Assembly (NCBI RefSeq): GCF_011762195.1
Contig: NZ_JAASQK010000013.1
Location: 1-42,525 of the forward strand
Source: Sphingomonas oligoaromativorans
GTDB taxonomy: Bacteria; Pseudomonadota; Alphaproteobacteria; Sphingomonadales; Sphingomonadaceae
DNA length: 42,525 nucleotides
Direction of reading: 5' to 3'
How positions within the stretch are numbered: the first letter of the stretch is position 1; every line of letters starts with the position of its first letter. A program made the translations under genes and the position numbers. The notes under the pieces are model-generated. The model did not search any database. It saw only the letters and a list, made by a program, of their open reading frames with translations, and had not been told where the DNA came from. Positions 18,222-28,499 of this stretch are shown one piece after another.

Positions 18222-19367
18222 TCAGTCCTCGTCCCCGCCTTCGCTCTTGCCGAGTTCGGACTTGAGCGTGAAGCTATTGGTGGCCGCGATGGCCTCGCTG
18301 CCGGAGAGTCCGGATGTCACCACGACGCTGTCGCCGGCCTGCGCTCCCAAGGTGACGGGGGTCGCCTTGAAGCCGTGGGGCGTCCTGACGAAGACGACCG
18401 ACTTGTTGCCGATCGTCTGGATAGCAGTAAGCGGCACGCGGATCGCGTCGCCGCCACCCGCCTTGATCTGGATCGCGGCGGTGACGGTCTCACCGACCCG
18501 CCACTGGCCCGCATGGTTGTCGACGGCGGCAATGACGGGAACGAGCCGGGTCTGTGGGTCGAGCGCTGGCGATACGAAGGTCACACGGGCCTCGCTGTTC
18601 CGACCGGGCGCCTTCACTTCGACGACCGCCCCTGACCGGACTCGTCCGGCATCGGCCGGGGACAGTGACAGTGAGATCGACAGCGTCGAGAGGTCCGCGA
18701 CGCGGAACAGCTCGGCATCGGCCGCGACCGTCTGTCCGAGCACCGCGCTCCGGGCGATGACCTGCCCCGAAATCGGTGCAGCGACGCCGACGCGATTGAG
18801 TGAACCGCCTCCGCCGCCCGTGGCCGAGAGCTGCTGGCGGGCGAGCCGGAGCGCGATGTTGGCTTCGGTCGCGGCCGTGCGGACGGCGATCAGATCCTGT
18901 TCGGGCGAAACGCGCTCAGCGAAGAGGCGTTGTTCGCGCGCCAGATTGGACTGGGCTAGCGCGGCGCGTGCAGTAGCGGCTTCAACTTCGCCCTTGAGCG
19001 AAGCGGCTTCCCGGCTTTCTATCACCGCCAGCGTTTCCCCACGTCGAACGGGTTGGCCGAGATTGCGGTCGAGAGCGACCACGCGTCCGGCGATGGAGGC
19101 CGACACGACCTGCATCCCCTGCGGGTCCGCCTCCACGGTCGCGGGAAGCTCGATGGCCCCGCCGTTGCCGCCGACGGTGGCGCGGACGATCTCGATCGCC
19201 GCGGTTTCGATCTGCTGTCGCGTCAGTGTCACGGCATCGGGATCGCCCTTGGATTCCGCCGCTTCTCCCTTCTCGGAATTTTCCGCCTTGGGGGGCTCGG
19301 CGTGGCATCCGGCCAGCAGGGCTGCGAGGATGAGCGGCGACGCCGCCCGGTAGAGGGGTGACATCAT
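18222..19367 (-). CDS. czcB: CzcB-type membrane fusion (adaptor) lipoprotein
   Basis: A 381-residue periplasmic adaptor. The N-terminus has a lipobox (LAALLAGC, cysteine near 21) followed by an acidic linker. Then come the biotinyl-lipoyl half motifs (SASIAGRVVALDRNLGQPVRRGE and VAAPISGQVIARSAVLGQTV) flanking an alpha-hairpin, a beta-barrel domain and a membrane-proximal domain. It links CzcA to the outer-membrane channel CzcC. The gap to czcC is 4 nt. Confidence 0.93.
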   Translation of the reverse strand: MMSPLYRAASPLILAALLAGCHAEPPKAENSEKGEAAESKGDPDAVTLTRQQIETAAIEIVRATVGGNGGAIELPATVEADPQGMQVVSASIAGRVVALDRNLGQPVRRGETLAVIESREAASLKGEVEAATARAALAQSNLAREQRLFAERVSPEQDLIAVRTAATEANIALRLARQQLSATGGGGGSLNRVGVAAPISGQVIARSAVLGQTVAADAELFRVADLSTLSISLSLSPADAGRVRSGAVVEVKAPGRNSEARVTFVSPALDPQTRLVPVIAAVDNHAGQWRVGETVTAAIQIKAGGGDAIRVPLTAIQTIGNKSVVFVRTPHGFKATPVTLGAQAGDSVVVTSGLSGSEAIAATNSFTLKSELGKSEGGDED

Positions 19368-19371
19368 CGGC

Positions 19372-20610
19372 TTAGTCCTTGGAGATCGTGGTGGTCAGGC
19401 GGTCGAGTTCCGCCTGCGCGTTATGAAAGGCGGCCAGAGCGTCGATCGCCGCCGCGCGGGTCTCCGCGAGCGTGCGCTCCGCGTCGATCAGATCGAGTTG
19501 CCCGAATTTGCCCTCGCGATAGCCGATGCGGGCGATGCGCGCGGCCTCCTCGGCAGATGCGAGCGCCGGTCCGGACGCCGCGCGTGCCGTGGCCACGGCG
19601 TTGGCCACGTCTGCCTGCGCCTGCGCGACCGCCTGATCGGTGTCGAGTTCGGCCGCACGGCGTAGCGCGGACGCGCGTTCCTGCTCGGCGCTCGCTTGCG
19701 CGACCGCCGCCGTCCCGCCGTTGAAGAGTGGAAGCGGGACCGAGATCCCGAACACGGCCGCGACATTGTTGTTGATCGGAAGCCGTCGGGCCCCCGCGCT
19801 GAGCGTCACGTCGGGGATGCGCTGCGATCGTGCCAGTTTCACCTGGGCGGCAGCGGCCTGTTCGTCGGAACGGGCCGTCGCGAGCGCCAGCGTCCGTCCG
19901 GCGTCCAGGGGCTGGGTCGGACCATAGCTGTCGATGCGGTCGAACCATCGTTCGTCGAGCGGACCGAGGACGGACCGGCCGATGCGGCGGAGGAGGTTGG
20001 CGTGCGCCAGTTCCGCCAGCCTGGTTGCGCGGTCGACGGCCGCGTCCGCGTTGACGCGGAGCACGTCCGCGCGCTGCTCCTCGAGTGGGGACGCGCGTCC
20101 CGCCGCCACGCGCACATGAGCGGCGCGAACTGCGTCGTCTGCGATCGTCGCCTGCGCGCGCGCCGTTGTCAGACGCCGATCCGCGGCGACGGCTTCGACA
20201 TAGGCTTTGGTCACGGTCAGCCGAAGATCGGCTTCGGTGGCCGCCTGATCGATCGCGGCGCGGCGGCCCTGCGCGTCGGCGACGGCTATGCGGGCGGAAC
20301 GCTTGCCGCCAAGTTCCACGGGCACGCCGACGGATACCGTCTGCTTGGGCGCCTCGACCAGATTATAGGCGCGCGAGCCGCCGACATTCTCGATGTCGGT
20401 GCTGATCGTCGGGTTGGGGCGGAGACCTGCGACGTCACGGGCCGCCGATGCGGCGCGGACGCCCGCCGAGGCCGCGTCCATGGTGGGTGCGGCGGATCGG
20501 GCGAGCTGGATGGCTTGGGAGAGGGTGAGGACGGGGGATGTTGAAGTTTGAGCCTGTGCCGAGGCGGCGCAGGCCGTCACGACCAAAACGGCCGCGATGA
20601 CGCGATGCAT
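19372..20610 (-). CDS. czcC: CzcC-type TolC-family outer-membrane channel
   Basis: A 412-residue outer-membrane efflux protein with a signal peptide ending near ASAQAQ and two TolC-type coiled-coil repeats (LTLSQAIQLARSAAPTMDAASAGV; later LPINNNVAAVFGISVPLPLFNGG, the typical second beta strand). It forms the exit duct for the Czc pump. The start at 20610 is set by AGGAG 8 nt upstream and by the signal peptide; the frame extends to 20649 without a ribosome site. Confidence 0.92.
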   Translation of the reverse strand: MHRVIAAVLVVTACAASAQAQTSTSPVLTLSQAIQLARSAAPTMDAASAGVRAASAARDVAGLRPNPTISTDIENVGGSRAYNLVEAPKQTVSVGVPVELGGKRSARIAVADAQGRRAAIDQAATEADLRLTVTKAYVEAVAADRRLTTARAQATIADDAVRAAHVRVAAGRASPLEEQRADVLRVNADAAVDRATRLAELAHANLLRRIGRSVLGPLDERWFDRIDSYGPTQPLDAGRTLALATARSDEQAAAAQVKLARSQRIPDVTLSAGARRLPINNNVAAVFGISVPLPLFNGGTAAVAQASAEQERASALRRAAELDTDQAVAQAQADVANAVATARAASGPALASAEEAARIARIGYREGKFGQLDLIDAERTLAETRAAAIDALAAFHNAQAELDRLTTTISKD

Positions 20611-20670
20611 GACGATTGCTCCTGACGTTGCGAAGGTCGGGCGGTTCACCGCCCAAGATTCGGGAAGGCG

Positions 20671-21006
20671 TCAGGCTCGGGGTGGACGATGGGTGGCTTC
20701 GGGATCGCCCATCGCGGCGACCTCCTCGCCCATCGGGCGAAGGCGTCGCGACGCAGGCAGTTCGACGGCGACCTGTTCGGCGATTGCCGGCAGACCTACG
20801 ACATGGTCGTGGCAGGCAGCATGGTGGTGCGGATAGCCCTTGTCGGCGTCGGCCGCGACCTCGTCGACGTCGCCGATCACATGACCGAGAAGGCTGGCCT
20901 CTCGGGAGTCGAACGTGGCGATCGGCTCCATGGCATGTGCCGTCGAGACGGTCCCACATGCTAGGGCGAGCAGGAGAGACATGATCAGAGCGAAGAGGCG
21001 CTGCAC
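20671..21006 (-). CDS. Small His-rich exported protein of the czc operon
   Basis: A 111-residue protein with a signal peptide (MQRLFALIMSLLLALACGTVSTAHA). The mature part has SREASLLGHVIGDVDEV, then ADKGYPHHHAACHDHVVGLP, a His/Cys cluster likely to bind zinc, cadmium or cobalt. Size, export signal and place ahead of czcC recall CzcI, the regulatory periplasmic protein of Cupriavidus, but I cannot show homology. It lies 12 nt after the CDF gene. Confidence 0.7.
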   Translation of the reverse strand: MQRLFALIMSLLLALACGTVSTAHAMEPIATFDSREASLLGHVIGDVDEVAADADKGYPHHHAACHDHVVGLPAIAEQVAVELPASRRLRPMGEEVAAMGDPEATHRPPRA

Positions 21007-21018
21007 CGATCCCTCCTA

Positions 21019-21681
21019 TCAGACCACGGGGCGGCTGTAACGACGGTGCGATCCGTCGGCTGATGCCGCAGAAACGTCAAGCTCTCGGTGCGCCTGCCGC
21101 ATGATCTGCGTCCCGCCCCAGAGGCCGAGCGTCGCCATGACGATGGCCACGACGATATCGGGCCAGTGCGACCGGGTTCCGAAGACGCCGAGCGCCGCGA
21201 GGACGACCGCGAGGTTGCCGATGGTGTCGTTGCGCGAACAGATCCAGACGGACCGCATGTTGGCGTCGCCGCTGCGGAAGCGGAACAGCATGAGCGCGAC
21301 CATGCCGTTCGCAGCGAGTGCGACAATCCCCACCCCGCCCATGATCTCGGCGTGCGGCAGGCTGCCGTGCCACGCGGCCCAGAGGGACGACAGAAGGACG
21401 TAGGCGCCGAGGAACACCAGCGTCGCCCCCTTGGCCATGGCAGCGCGGGCGCGCCAAGTGAGAGCCATGCCGGCGACGCCGAGGCTGATCGCGTAGTTGG
21501 CGGCATCACCGAGGAAGTCGAGCGCATCGGCCTGCAAGGCGCGTGAGCCGCCGGCGATCCCGGCGACGATTTCGGCTGCGAACATGGTCGCGTTGACCGC
21601 AAGCGCGATCCACAGTGCGCGCCGCCAACGCGGATCCGTCTTCGGGCCCCCGCTGTCGGAGGCGCAGCTACTGCAAACCAT
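21019..21681 (-). CDS. Cation diffusion facilitator (CDF) family exporter
   Basis: A 220-residue inner-membrane protein with about six helices (WIALAVNATMFAAEIVAGIAGGS as helix 1). Metal-site regions are ADALDFLGDAANY in helix 2 and SRNDTIGN in helix 5, a variant of the usual HxxxD pairs. The C-terminal cytoplasmic metal domain of classical CDF proteins is reduced to a short tail, and the N-terminus has CSSC. It likely exports zinc, cadmium or cobalt into the periplasm, where CzcCBA takes over. GAGGA precedes the ATG; it is the first gene under the CadR-type promoter. Confidence 0.87.
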   Translation of the reverse strand: MVCSSCASDSGGPKTDPRWRRALWIALAVNATMFAAEIVAGIAGGSRALQADALDFLGDAANYAISLGVAGMALTWRARAAMAKGATLVFLGAYVLLSSLWAAWHGSLPHAEIMGGVGIVALAANGMVALMLFRFRSGDANMRSVWICSRNDTIGNLAVVLAALGVFGTRSHWPDIVVAIVMATLGLWGGTQIMRQAHRELDVSAASADGSHRRYSRPVV

Positions 21682-21712
21682 GTCCCGTTCCTCGACCGAC
21701 TCGGTGAGGAGA

Positions 21713-21745
21713 CCTATATGAACCCTCTAGCAACTAGAGGGTCAA
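21713..21745 (-). promoter_or_regulatory. MerR/CadR-type operator-promoter of the CDF-czc operon
   Basis: On the minus strand TTGACC (21745-21740) is the -35 box and ATATAG or CATATA (about 21720-21714) the -10 box, 19-20 nt apart, the long spacer typical of MerR-activated promoters. A perfect dyad ACCCTCTAG-TTG-CTAGAGGGT (21742-21722) fills the spacer. The divergent regulator gene starts only 4 nt from the -35 box. Confidence 0.85.
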
Positions 21746-21748
21746 GGG

Positions 21749-22141
21749 ATGCGGATCGGCGAGTTGGGCGAGGCGACGGCCACCAAGGTGGAGACCATCC
21801 GCTATTACGAGCAGACCGGCCTATTGCCGCCGCCCGAGCGGACGAGCGCGAACTACCGGCGCTACGGTGCCGATCATCTGGCGCGGCTCTCCTTCATCCG
21901 CCGCTCGCGCGATCTCGGCTTTTCGATCGACCAGGTGCGGGCGCTGCTCGACCTGTCCGACGACCGCAGCCGGGATTGCCGCACCGTCGACGAGATCGCG
22001 ACCGATCATCTCCGCGAGGTCGACCGCAAGATCGCAGACCTTCAGGCGCTCCGCGCCGAGCTCAGCCGCCTGATTACCTCGTGCGAGGGCGGGACGACGG
22101 CCGAGTGTCGCATCCTCGAGGCGTTGGCGCCGGCCGGCTGA
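21749..22141 (+). CDS. CadR-like MerR-family metal regulator
   Basis: A 130-residue MerR regulator: MRIGELGEATATKVETIRYYEQTGLLPPPERTSANYRRY is the DNA-binding head, followed by the dimerisation helix and a metal loop. Cysteines at 77, 112 and 120 match the positions used by CadR/PbrR/ZntR proteins (C77, C112 and a third near 119), pointing to Cd(II), Pb(II) or Zn(II) sensing. The His-rich tail of Pseudomonas CadR is absent. It is divergent from the CDF-czc operon and its probable operator is the dyad at 21722-21742. Confidence 0.92.
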   Translation: MRIGELGEATATKVETIRYYEQTGLLPPPERTSANYRRYGADHLARLSFIRRSRDLGFSIDQVRALLDLSDDRSRDCRTVDEIATDHLREVDRKIADLQALRAELSRLITSCEGGTTAECRILEALAPAG

Positions 22142-22166
22142 CGCAGGCCGACGCCAAGCTCCTGCA

Positions 22167-22493
22167 TCAACGAGGCTGGATCGCCGTCACCTCTGCATCC
22201 ATGCCCTTGGTCCGCATGTCGAATGCGACCGCCTGGCCGACATGGACGTTCCTGAGCAGCGCAGGCGGTGTGGACTTGAACGTCATGGTCATGGCCGGCC
22301 AGCCGACCGCCGGGATCGGCCCATGCTTGATGGTGACCTTGGCGGCCTTCGAATCGAGCGCCGTGACGACGCCGACGCCTTTGCCGGTCTTCATTGCGGT
22401 ATTCAATATACCGGGCATGTCCTTCATGGCCTGAGCCGATGCGACCGTGGGCACCAGGGCGAAGGCGAGAAGGCAGGCAGCAATGGCTTTCAT
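22167..22493 (-). CDS. cusF: CusF-type periplasmic copper-binding protein
   Basis: A 108-residue exported protein: signal peptide ending near VASAQA, then a small OB-fold domain. H57, W65, M68 and M70 (in KHGPIPAVGWPAMTMTF) reproduce the spacing of the Cu(I)/Ag(I) ligands H36, W44, M47 and M49 of E. coli CusF. It hands copper to the CusCBA pump. It begins 1 nt after the cusA stop and is the last gene of the cus operon, nearly touching the convergent cadR-like gene. Confidence 0.92.
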   Translation of the reverse strand: MKAIAACLLAFALVPTVASAQAMKDMPGILNTAMKTGKGVGVVTALDSKAAKVTIKHGPIPAVGWPAMTMTFKSTPPALLRNVHVGQAVAFDMRTKGMDAEVTAIQPR

Positions 22494-22494
22494 G

Positions 22495-25400
22495 TCAGGC
22501 TCCTTGGTTGAGAGAGGGTTGAGAGACAGCGCGCCCCGCTCGGCGGCGGCGCAGCAGGAGGTAGGCGGCAGGCAGGACGAACATCGACAGCAGAGGCGCG
22601 GTGAGCATGCCGCCGATCATCGGTGCGGCGATCCGGCTCATCACTTCCGAGCCCGCGCCATGGCCCAACAGGATGGGCAGCAGGCCCGCTAGGATCACGG
22701 CAACCGTCATCGCCTTGGGCCGGACACGCAGCAGCGCGCCCTCCCGCACCGCCTGCTCCACGTCATCGGCTGAGGGATCGGCACCGCGCTCCGCTAATGC
22801 GTTGCGCAGGTAGAGCAACATCACCACGCCGAACTCGGCGGAGACACCGGCAAGCGCGATGAAGCCCACGCCCGTCGCCACCGACTGGGCGTAACCCAGC
22901 CACCAGAGCGTCCAGATGCCGCCGGTCAGCGCGAAGGGAAGCGTGCCCATGATAAGTGCCGCCTCGTCGAACCGCCGGAAGATGAGGAACAGCAACAGGA
23001 AGATGATCGCCAGCGTCGCCGGCACAACGATCTTGAGCCGCTCGATCGCGCGCTGGAGATATTCGAACTGCCCCGAATAGGCGATGCTGACGCCTAGCGA
23101 GAGCTTCACTTTGGCCTCAACCGCCTTCTGGAGATCGGCCACCACCGAGGTGAGGTCGCGATCACGGACGTCGATATAGACCCAGGTCGAGGGCCTCGCA
23201 TTCTCGGTCTTGAGCATCGGCGGACCGTCGACGATCGAGACGCTCGCGACGCTGCCGAGCGTAATCTGCTGGCCCGACGGCGTTAGGATCGGCAGTTGGC
23301 GGAGACCGTCGAGACTGTCGCGCAGCTCGCGGGGGTAGCGCACGCTGATCGGATAGCGGGCGAGCCCTTCGACCGTCTGGCCGATCTCCTCTCCGCCGAC
23401 TGCGCTCGACACGATGGCCTGCACGTCAGCGATGTTGAGGCCGTAGCGCGCGGCCGCCGCGCGGTCGATGTCGACGTCGGCATAGCGTCCGCCGGTCAGC
23501 CGTTCGGCGAGCGCCGAACTGACACCGGGCACGCCCTTCGCCACGGTCTCGACCTGCTGGGCGATGCGGTCGATCTCGGCGAGGTCGGCGCCCGAGACTT
23601 TCACGCCGATCGGGCTCTTGATGCCGGTCGCCAGCATGTCGATGCGGTTGCGGATCGGCGGCACCCAGACGTTCGCGAGGCCGGGCACCTTTACCGTCCG
23701 GTCCAACTCGTCGATCAGTTTCGCCGGCGTCATGCCGGGGCGCCACTGGTCGCGCGGCTTGAACTGGATGGTCGTCTCGAACATCTCGAGCGGCGCCGGA
23801 TCGGTCGCCGTCTCAGCACGGCCGGCCTTGCCGAACACGCTCTCCACCTCGGGGACGGTGCGGATGAGGCGGTCGGTCTGCTGGAGCAGTTCGGACGCCT
23901 TGGCGACAGAAAGGCCGGGCAGCGCCGAGGGCATGTAAAGCAGATCGCCCTCGTCCATGCTCGGCAGGAACTCGCCGCCGAGCCGGGACAGCGGGAAGAG
24001 AGTGGAGGCGAACACCAGCCCCGCAATGATGAGGACGGTCTTCGGCCGCCGCATCGTCCAGTCGAGCGCCGGGCGGTAGATCCGGGTGAGGAAGCGATTG
24101 ACCGGATTGGCCTGCGCGGCCGGGATATGCCCCCGGATCAGCCAGCCCATCAGCACCGGCACCAGCGTCACCGACAGGATCGCCGCCGACGCCATGGCAT
24201 AGGTTTTGGTGAAGGCGAGCGGCGCGAACAGCCGCCCTTCCTGCGCCTCCAGCGTGAACACCGGCACGAAGGAGAGTGTGATGATGAGCAGGCTGAAGAA
24301 CAGCGCTGGCCCCACCTCGGCGGCCGCCTCGGTCACGACCTTCCAGCGGGTGTCGCTGGTCAGGGGTTCGCCCGGGTGGTCGGCATGCCAGTGCTCGAGA
24401 TGCTTGTGGGCATTCTCGATCATGACCACCGCCGCGTCGACCATCGCCCCGATGGCGATGGCGAGGCCGCCCAGCGACATGATGTTCGCGTTGACCCCTT
24501 GCACATGCATCACGAGCAGCGCGGCAAGCACGCCGAGTGGTAGGGTCAGGATCGCGACCAGCGCCGAGCGGATGTGCCAGAGGAACAGCGCGCAGACGAT
24601 CGCGACGACGAGGAACTCCTCGATCAGCTTGTGGCTGAGATTATCGACCGCGCGATCGATGAGCTGCGAACGGTCATAGGTGGTGACGATCTCGACGCCG
24701 GGCGGCAGGCTCTTCTTCAGCTCGGCGAGCTTGTCCTTCACGGCCGCGATCACCTCGCGGGCATTCTTGCCCTGCCGCAGGATGACGACCCCGCCGGCCA
24801 CCTCGCCATTGCCGTTCAACTCGGCCACGCCCTGACGGATCTCTGGTCCGATCTGGATGGTGGCGACATTGCCGAGCGTAACGGGCACGCCACCCGCTGT
24901 GGTGCGCAGCGGGATGGCGCGGAAATCGTCGAGCGTCTTCAGATAGCCCGAGGCGCGGACGATATAGTCCGCCTCGGCCAGCTCGAGGACTGATCCGCCG
25001 GCCTCCTGATTGGCCTGCTGGATGGACTGCACGGCCTGTTGCTGCGTGATGCCATAGGCGGCGAGCTTCACCGGATCGAGCAGCACCTGATACTGCTTCA
25101 CCATGCCGCCGATGCTGGCGACCTCGGCGATGCCGGGGATGGTCTTCAGCTCATAGCGGAGGAACCAGTCCTGGATCGAACGAAGCTGGGAGAGGTCGTG
25201 CCGGCCGGTCTTGTCGACCAGCGCATATTCATAGACCCAGCCCACCCCGGTCGCATCCGGCCCCAGCGCGCTCTTGGAACCCGCTGGCAGGCGGCCCTGC
25301 ACTTGGTTCAGATATTCAAGCACGCGCGAGCGCGCCCAATAGAGGTCGGTGCCGTCCTCGAAGATCACATAGACGTAGCTGTCACCGAAGAAGCTGTAGC

Positions 25401-25650
25401 CGCGGACGGTCTTGGCGCCCGGCACCGAGAGCATGGTGGTCGTGAGCGGATAGGTGACCTGGTTCTCGACGATCTGAGGGGCCTGACCCGGCCAGCTCGT
25501 GCGGATGATGACCTGCGTGTCGGAGAGGTCAGGGAGCGCGTCGACGGCCGTCGAGCGAAGAGCGAGAAGCCCGGCCGCGAGCAGCGCCAGCGCGCCGAGG
25601 ACGACGAACAGCCGGTTGGCGACCGACCAGCGTATGACTTGCGCGATCAT
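22495..25650 (-). CDS. cusA: CusA-type copper/silver RND efflux pump
   Basis: A 1051-residue inner-membrane RND transporter. The relay motif [15 protein letters not shown] is the CusA/SilA (HME4) form. The three methionines that bind Cu(I)/Ag(I) in E. coli CusA (M573, M623, M672) have exact counterparts with the same spacing: DEGDLLYM, then APLEM 50 residues later, then RNRIDM 49 residues after that. It exports monovalent copper or silver through CusB and CusC. Its ATG overlaps the cusB stop (ATGA). Confidence 0.96.
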   Translation of the reverse strand: MIAQVIRWSVANRLFVVLGALALLAAGLLALRSTAVDALPDLSDTQVIIRTSWPGQAPQIVENQVTYPLTTTMLSVPGAKTVRGYSFFGDSYVYVIFEDGTDLYWARSRVLEYLNQVQGRLPAGSKSALGPDATGVGWVYEYALVDKTGRHDLSQLRSIQDWFLRYELKTIPGIAEVASIGGMVKQYQVLLDPVKLAAYGITQQQAVQSIQQANQEAGGSVLELAEADYIVRASGYLKTLDDFRAIPLRTTAGGVPVTLGNVATIQIGPEIRQGVAELNGNGEVAGGVVILRQGKNAREVIAAVKDKLAELKKSLPPGVEIVTTYDRSQLIDRAVDNLSHKLIEEFLVVAIVCALFLWHIRSALVAILTLPLGVLAALLVMHVQGVNANIMSLGGLAIAIGAMVDAAVVMIENAHKHLEHWHADHPGEPLTSDTRWKVVTEAAAEVGPALFFSLLIITLSFVPVFTLEAQEGRLFAPLAFTKTYAMASAAILSVTLVPVLMGWLIRGHIPAAQANPVNRFLTRIYRPALDWTMRRPKTVLIIAGLVFASTLFPLSRLGGEFLPSMDEGDLLYMPSALPGLSVAKASELLQQTDRLIRTVPEVESVFGKAGRAETATDPAPLEMFETTIQFKPRDQWRPGMTPAKLIDELDRTVKVPGLANVWVPPIRNRIDMLATGIKSPIGVKVSGADLAEIDRIAQQVETVAKGVPGVSSALAERLTGGRYADVDIDRAAAARYGLNIADVQAIVSSAVGGEEIGQTVEGLARYPISVRYPRELRDSLDGLRQLPILTPSGQQITLGSVASVSIVDGPPMLKTENARPSTWVYIDVRDRDLTSVVADLQKAVEAKVKLSLGVSIAYSGQFEYLQRAIERLKIVVPATLAIIFLLLFLIFRRFDEAALIMGTLPFALTGGIWTLWWLGYAQSVATGVGFIALAGVSAEFGVVMLLYLRNALAERGADPSADDVEQAVREGALLRVRPKAMTVAVILAGLLPILLGHGAGSEVMSRIAAPMIGGMLTAPLLSMFVLPAAYLLLRRRRAGRAVSQPSLNQGA

Positions 25651-27155
25651 TGGCCGGCCACCTTGGTCATGCGGCGGACGGTCGGCCCCGCGGGCGGCTG
25701 GTCGAAAGCGAAACGCACCTGGTCTCCGGCCTTGATCCCGCGCGCGAGCGCCGGGCCGGAGAGGTGGAAGCTCATCGTCATCGCCGGCCAGCCGATCGCC
25801 GGGACCGGCTGATGGCTGATCGTCACCGACTGGGCGTCGATCTGCTCGATCCGGCCGACGGTCTCGGCGAGTGTCGTCGGCTTCGTCGATGGTGGCTGCG
25901 TGCTGGTTGCCATGCCGCCGATCGGGCGGGCGGCGATGCCGGACAGGTTCGCCTCGGAATCGAGCAGGAACTGCCCGGAGGCGACGACCTTTTCGCCGTC
26001 CGACAGTCCGGCGAGAATCTCCGTTTTGCCCCCGGCTTCGGCACCCGGCTGGACCTCGGCGGGCCGGAACCGGCCGCCGTCCTCGGCGACCATCACCAGC
26101 GTGCGCGTGCCGGTGCGGATCAGCGCCTCGCTCGGCACCAGCAGCGCCTCACGGTTGCCTTCGCCGAGCGTTACGCTCGCGAACATGCCTGGCCGGAGCT
26201 TGCCGCCGTGATTGGGGAGTTCGACGCGGACGGTGAGCGTGTGGCTTGCGACGTCGGCCTGCGGAAGGACCGCGGTCACGCGTCCAGTGAAGCTCTCGCC
26301 GGGGTAGCCGGCGAAGCTGGCCTTGGCGGTCGCGCCGATCCTGAGCCGGGCCGCATCCGCCTCCGGGACGGCGGCGTTGAGCCAGACGGTGCTGAGTCCG
26401 TTCACCTCGGCGAGCGTCTGTCCCTGCGCCAGCGTCATGCCGGCGCGCACGCCGAGCGTCTTGATGACGCCGCCGACGGGCGTGGTGATCGTCGTCACGT
26501 TGTGCGCCCGTCCGCTGCGCTCGACGGAGGCGATCATGCCGGGCGACATGCCGAGCAGCGCCAGCCGTTGCCGCGCCGCCTGAACCAGCGCCGCGTTGCC
26601 GGTGCTTCGGACCGCGAGATATTCGGCCTGCGCGCCGCCCCATTCGGGCACGAGGACGTCGGCGATCGGCGCGCCCGCCGGCACGACGTCGTTGAGTGCT
26701 CGGTCGTAGACGCGTTGGACGAAGCCGCCGCTGCGCGCCTGGACGACCGCGACGTCGCGCTGGTTGAAATCGAGGCTTCCGGTCGCGGTGATCCCGGATG
26801 GCAAGCTGCCGTACTCGACGGCGACGATCCGGGCGCCCAGCCGCTGGATCTGACCGGCATCGACCGATACGGCCGGCGCCGTTGCGGATCCCGAAGAAGG
26901 CTCGTCCGCATATTTGGGCTGCAGTTGCATGTCCATGAACGGCGACTTGCCCGGCTTGTCGAAATGCTGGGTCGGGGTCATCGGGTCATACCAGTAGAGC
27001 GGCTTGCCCTTGTCGCCTGCGGGAGCCTCAGAGGTGGGGGCGTGGGAATGCTCGGCCGTTCGCCCCACGCCGAAGCCGATGGCTCCGCTGGCGACGATGG
27101 CAAGAATGGCGGCACGGCCGGCTGGCGTCCGGGGAAGGAGGTCAGAGGCTTTCAT
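25647..27155 (-). CDS. cusB: CusB-type adaptor with fused C-terminal CusF domain
   Basis: A 502-residue periplasmic adaptor. After an N-terminal membrane anchor comes a heavy-metal-binding motif ([20 protein letters not shown], then FMDMQL) about residues 53-80, then barrel-sandwich and beta-barrel adaptor domains. The last 70 residues form a second CusF domain with H, W, M, M in [17 protein letters not shown] at CusF spacing, so copper binding and the adaptor are on one chain. The start is ATG 27155, overlapping the cusC stop; the open frame further upstream lies over cusC. Confidence 0.93.
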   Translation of the reverse strand: MKASDLLPRTPAGRAAILAIVASGAIGFGVGRTAEHSHAPTSEAPAGDKGKPLYWYDPMTPTQHFDKPGKSPFMDMQLQPKYADEPSSGSATAPAVSVDAGQIQRLGARIVAVEYGSLPSGITATGSLDFNQRDVAVVQARSGGFVQRVYDRALNDVVPAGAPIADVLVPEWGGAQAEYLAVRSTGNAALVQAARQRLALLGMSPGMIASVERSGRAHNVTTITTPVGGVIKTLGVRAGMTLAQGQTLAEVNGLSTVWLNAAVPEADAARLRIGATAKASFAGYPGESFTGRVTAVLPQADVASHTLTVRVELPNHGGKLRPGMFASVTLGEGNREALLVPSEALIRTGTRTLVMVAEDGGRFRPAEVQPGAEAGGKTEILAGLSDGEKVVASGQFLLDSEANLSGIAARPIGGMATSTQPPSTKPTTLAETVGRIEQIDAQSVTISHQPVPAIGWPAMTMSFHLSGPALARGIKAGDQVRFAFDQPPAGPTVRRMTKVAGQ

Positions 27156-28381
27156 CGGTCGTCGCTCCGATAGGTAAGGGTCAGCCGGGCGCCGTCGGCG
27201 GCGACCAGGGCTTCGCGGTCGAGGGTGGTGAGGCGGGCGTCGGCCAGCGCGGAGTAGGCGTCGGCCATGTCGGTCAACGAGGCGCGGCCAGCGGCGTAGC
27301 TGGCTGTCTCCAGCTTCACGCGCTGCTCGGCGAGCGGCTGGAGGGTGTCGCGGGCGCGCATCCACTGTTCGTGGTGCATGGCGTGATCCGCCAGATCGGC
27401 CTCGAGATCAGCGGCCAGTGCACGGCGGGCCGCCTGTCGTTCGGCCGCGATCTGTCCGGCCTTGGCCTCTGCCGCACCGATCTCGGCGTTCTGGCGACCG
27501 CGGGTGAAGAAGGGCAGGCTGACGGTGACGCCGGCCGAGACATAGTCGCCGAAGCGCGGGTCTCGACGCTGATAGGCGAGGTTCACCCCGAAGTCCGATC
27601 GGCGGCCAGCGTCGGCGACATGGACGTCGGCGTCGGCCTGTCGCTGCTGGGCGTCGATCAGACGGATCGAAGGATGTCCGTCGAGCCCGGCGCGGAGGGT
27701 TGCAGGTTCGACGGCGAGATCGGGGACCGGGCCCGCGATCTCCGGTTCGGGATCACCCGTCCAGCGGGTGAGCGTCGCCTTGGCGCGCGCCATCTGGGAC
27801 ACCAGTTCGGCACGCTTGTCGCGCAAGGTTGCGACGGCCAAGTCGCCCGACAGCGTCTGCGCCGGACGGCTGGCGCCCGAGGCGACGCCCTTGGGCGTGG
27901 TCTTCACGACCTGATCGAGGCCGTGCAGGACGTCGTCGAGGACGGCGAGCCTGCGTTCCGTATAGGCGAGGTTGATCCACGCCAGCGCGGCGTCGACCTC
28001 GACGGTGCGTGCCTCGACGGAGCTGCCCGCGGTGGCGGTGCCGATGTCGGCATCGGCGCGCGCCTGTTCGGCATGGCGTTTGGCGAGGTTGGGGATGTCC
28101 TGGGACACGCCCACCTTCACCCAGGTGAAGTCGTCGCGGCCGGGCTCAAAGGCCAGCGGACCCGAGATCGGAAAGCTGTCGATGCCGGCATCCAGCTTGG
28201 GGTCGGGTAGCGCGCCGGCGGCCCCGCGCGCCGAACGCGCGGCGTCGACACCGAGCGCCTTGGCCTTCAGCGACGGGGCGTAGATCTGGGCCTGACGGAG
28301 CGCCGCGTCGAAGGTCAACGGGTCCGCATGGGCGATGGCGGGGAGCGCCGCGAGCAGCGGCGCGAGCAAGCAAGCTCTCAT
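27152..28381 (-). CDS. cusC: CusC-type TolC-family outer-membrane channel
   Basis: A 409-residue outer-membrane protein with a short signal peptide (ALPAIAHA) and two TolC repeats (LTFDAALRQAQIYAPSLKAKALGV; then LAYQRRDPRFGDYVSAGVTVSLPFF). It provides the exit channel of the copper pump. It overlaps cusB by ATGA, and its upstream neighbour ends about 120 nt before it. Confidence 0.9.
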   Translation of the reverse strand: MRACLLAPLLAALPAIAHADPLTFDAALRQAQIYAPSLKAKALGVDAARSARGAAGALPDPKLDAGIDSFPISGPLAFEPGRDDFTWVKVGVSQDIPNLAKRHAEQARADADIGTATAGSSVEARTVEVDAALAWINLAYTERRLAVLDDVLHGLDQVVKTTPKGVASGASRPAQTLSGDLAVATLRDKRAELVSQMARAKATLTRWTGDPEPEIAGPVPDLAVEPATLRAGLDGHPSIRLIDAQQRQADADVHVADAGRRSDFGVNLAYQRRDPRFGDYVSAGVTVSLPFFTRGRQNAEIGAAEAKAGQIAAERQAARRALAADLEADLADHAMHHEQWMRARDTLQPLAEQRVKLETASYAAGRASLTDMADAYSALADARLTTLDREALVAADGARLTLTYRSDDR

Positions 28382-28499
28382 GGATGCCTCCCTGATCGGA
28401 TGAGGCTAGGCCGGGCTTGCGGTGATGACGCGAGGATGCTGGTGGGGGCCAAGGCCTCCACCAGCACGACGGTTCCGCCGAAGCTCAGCCTAGACCGGA

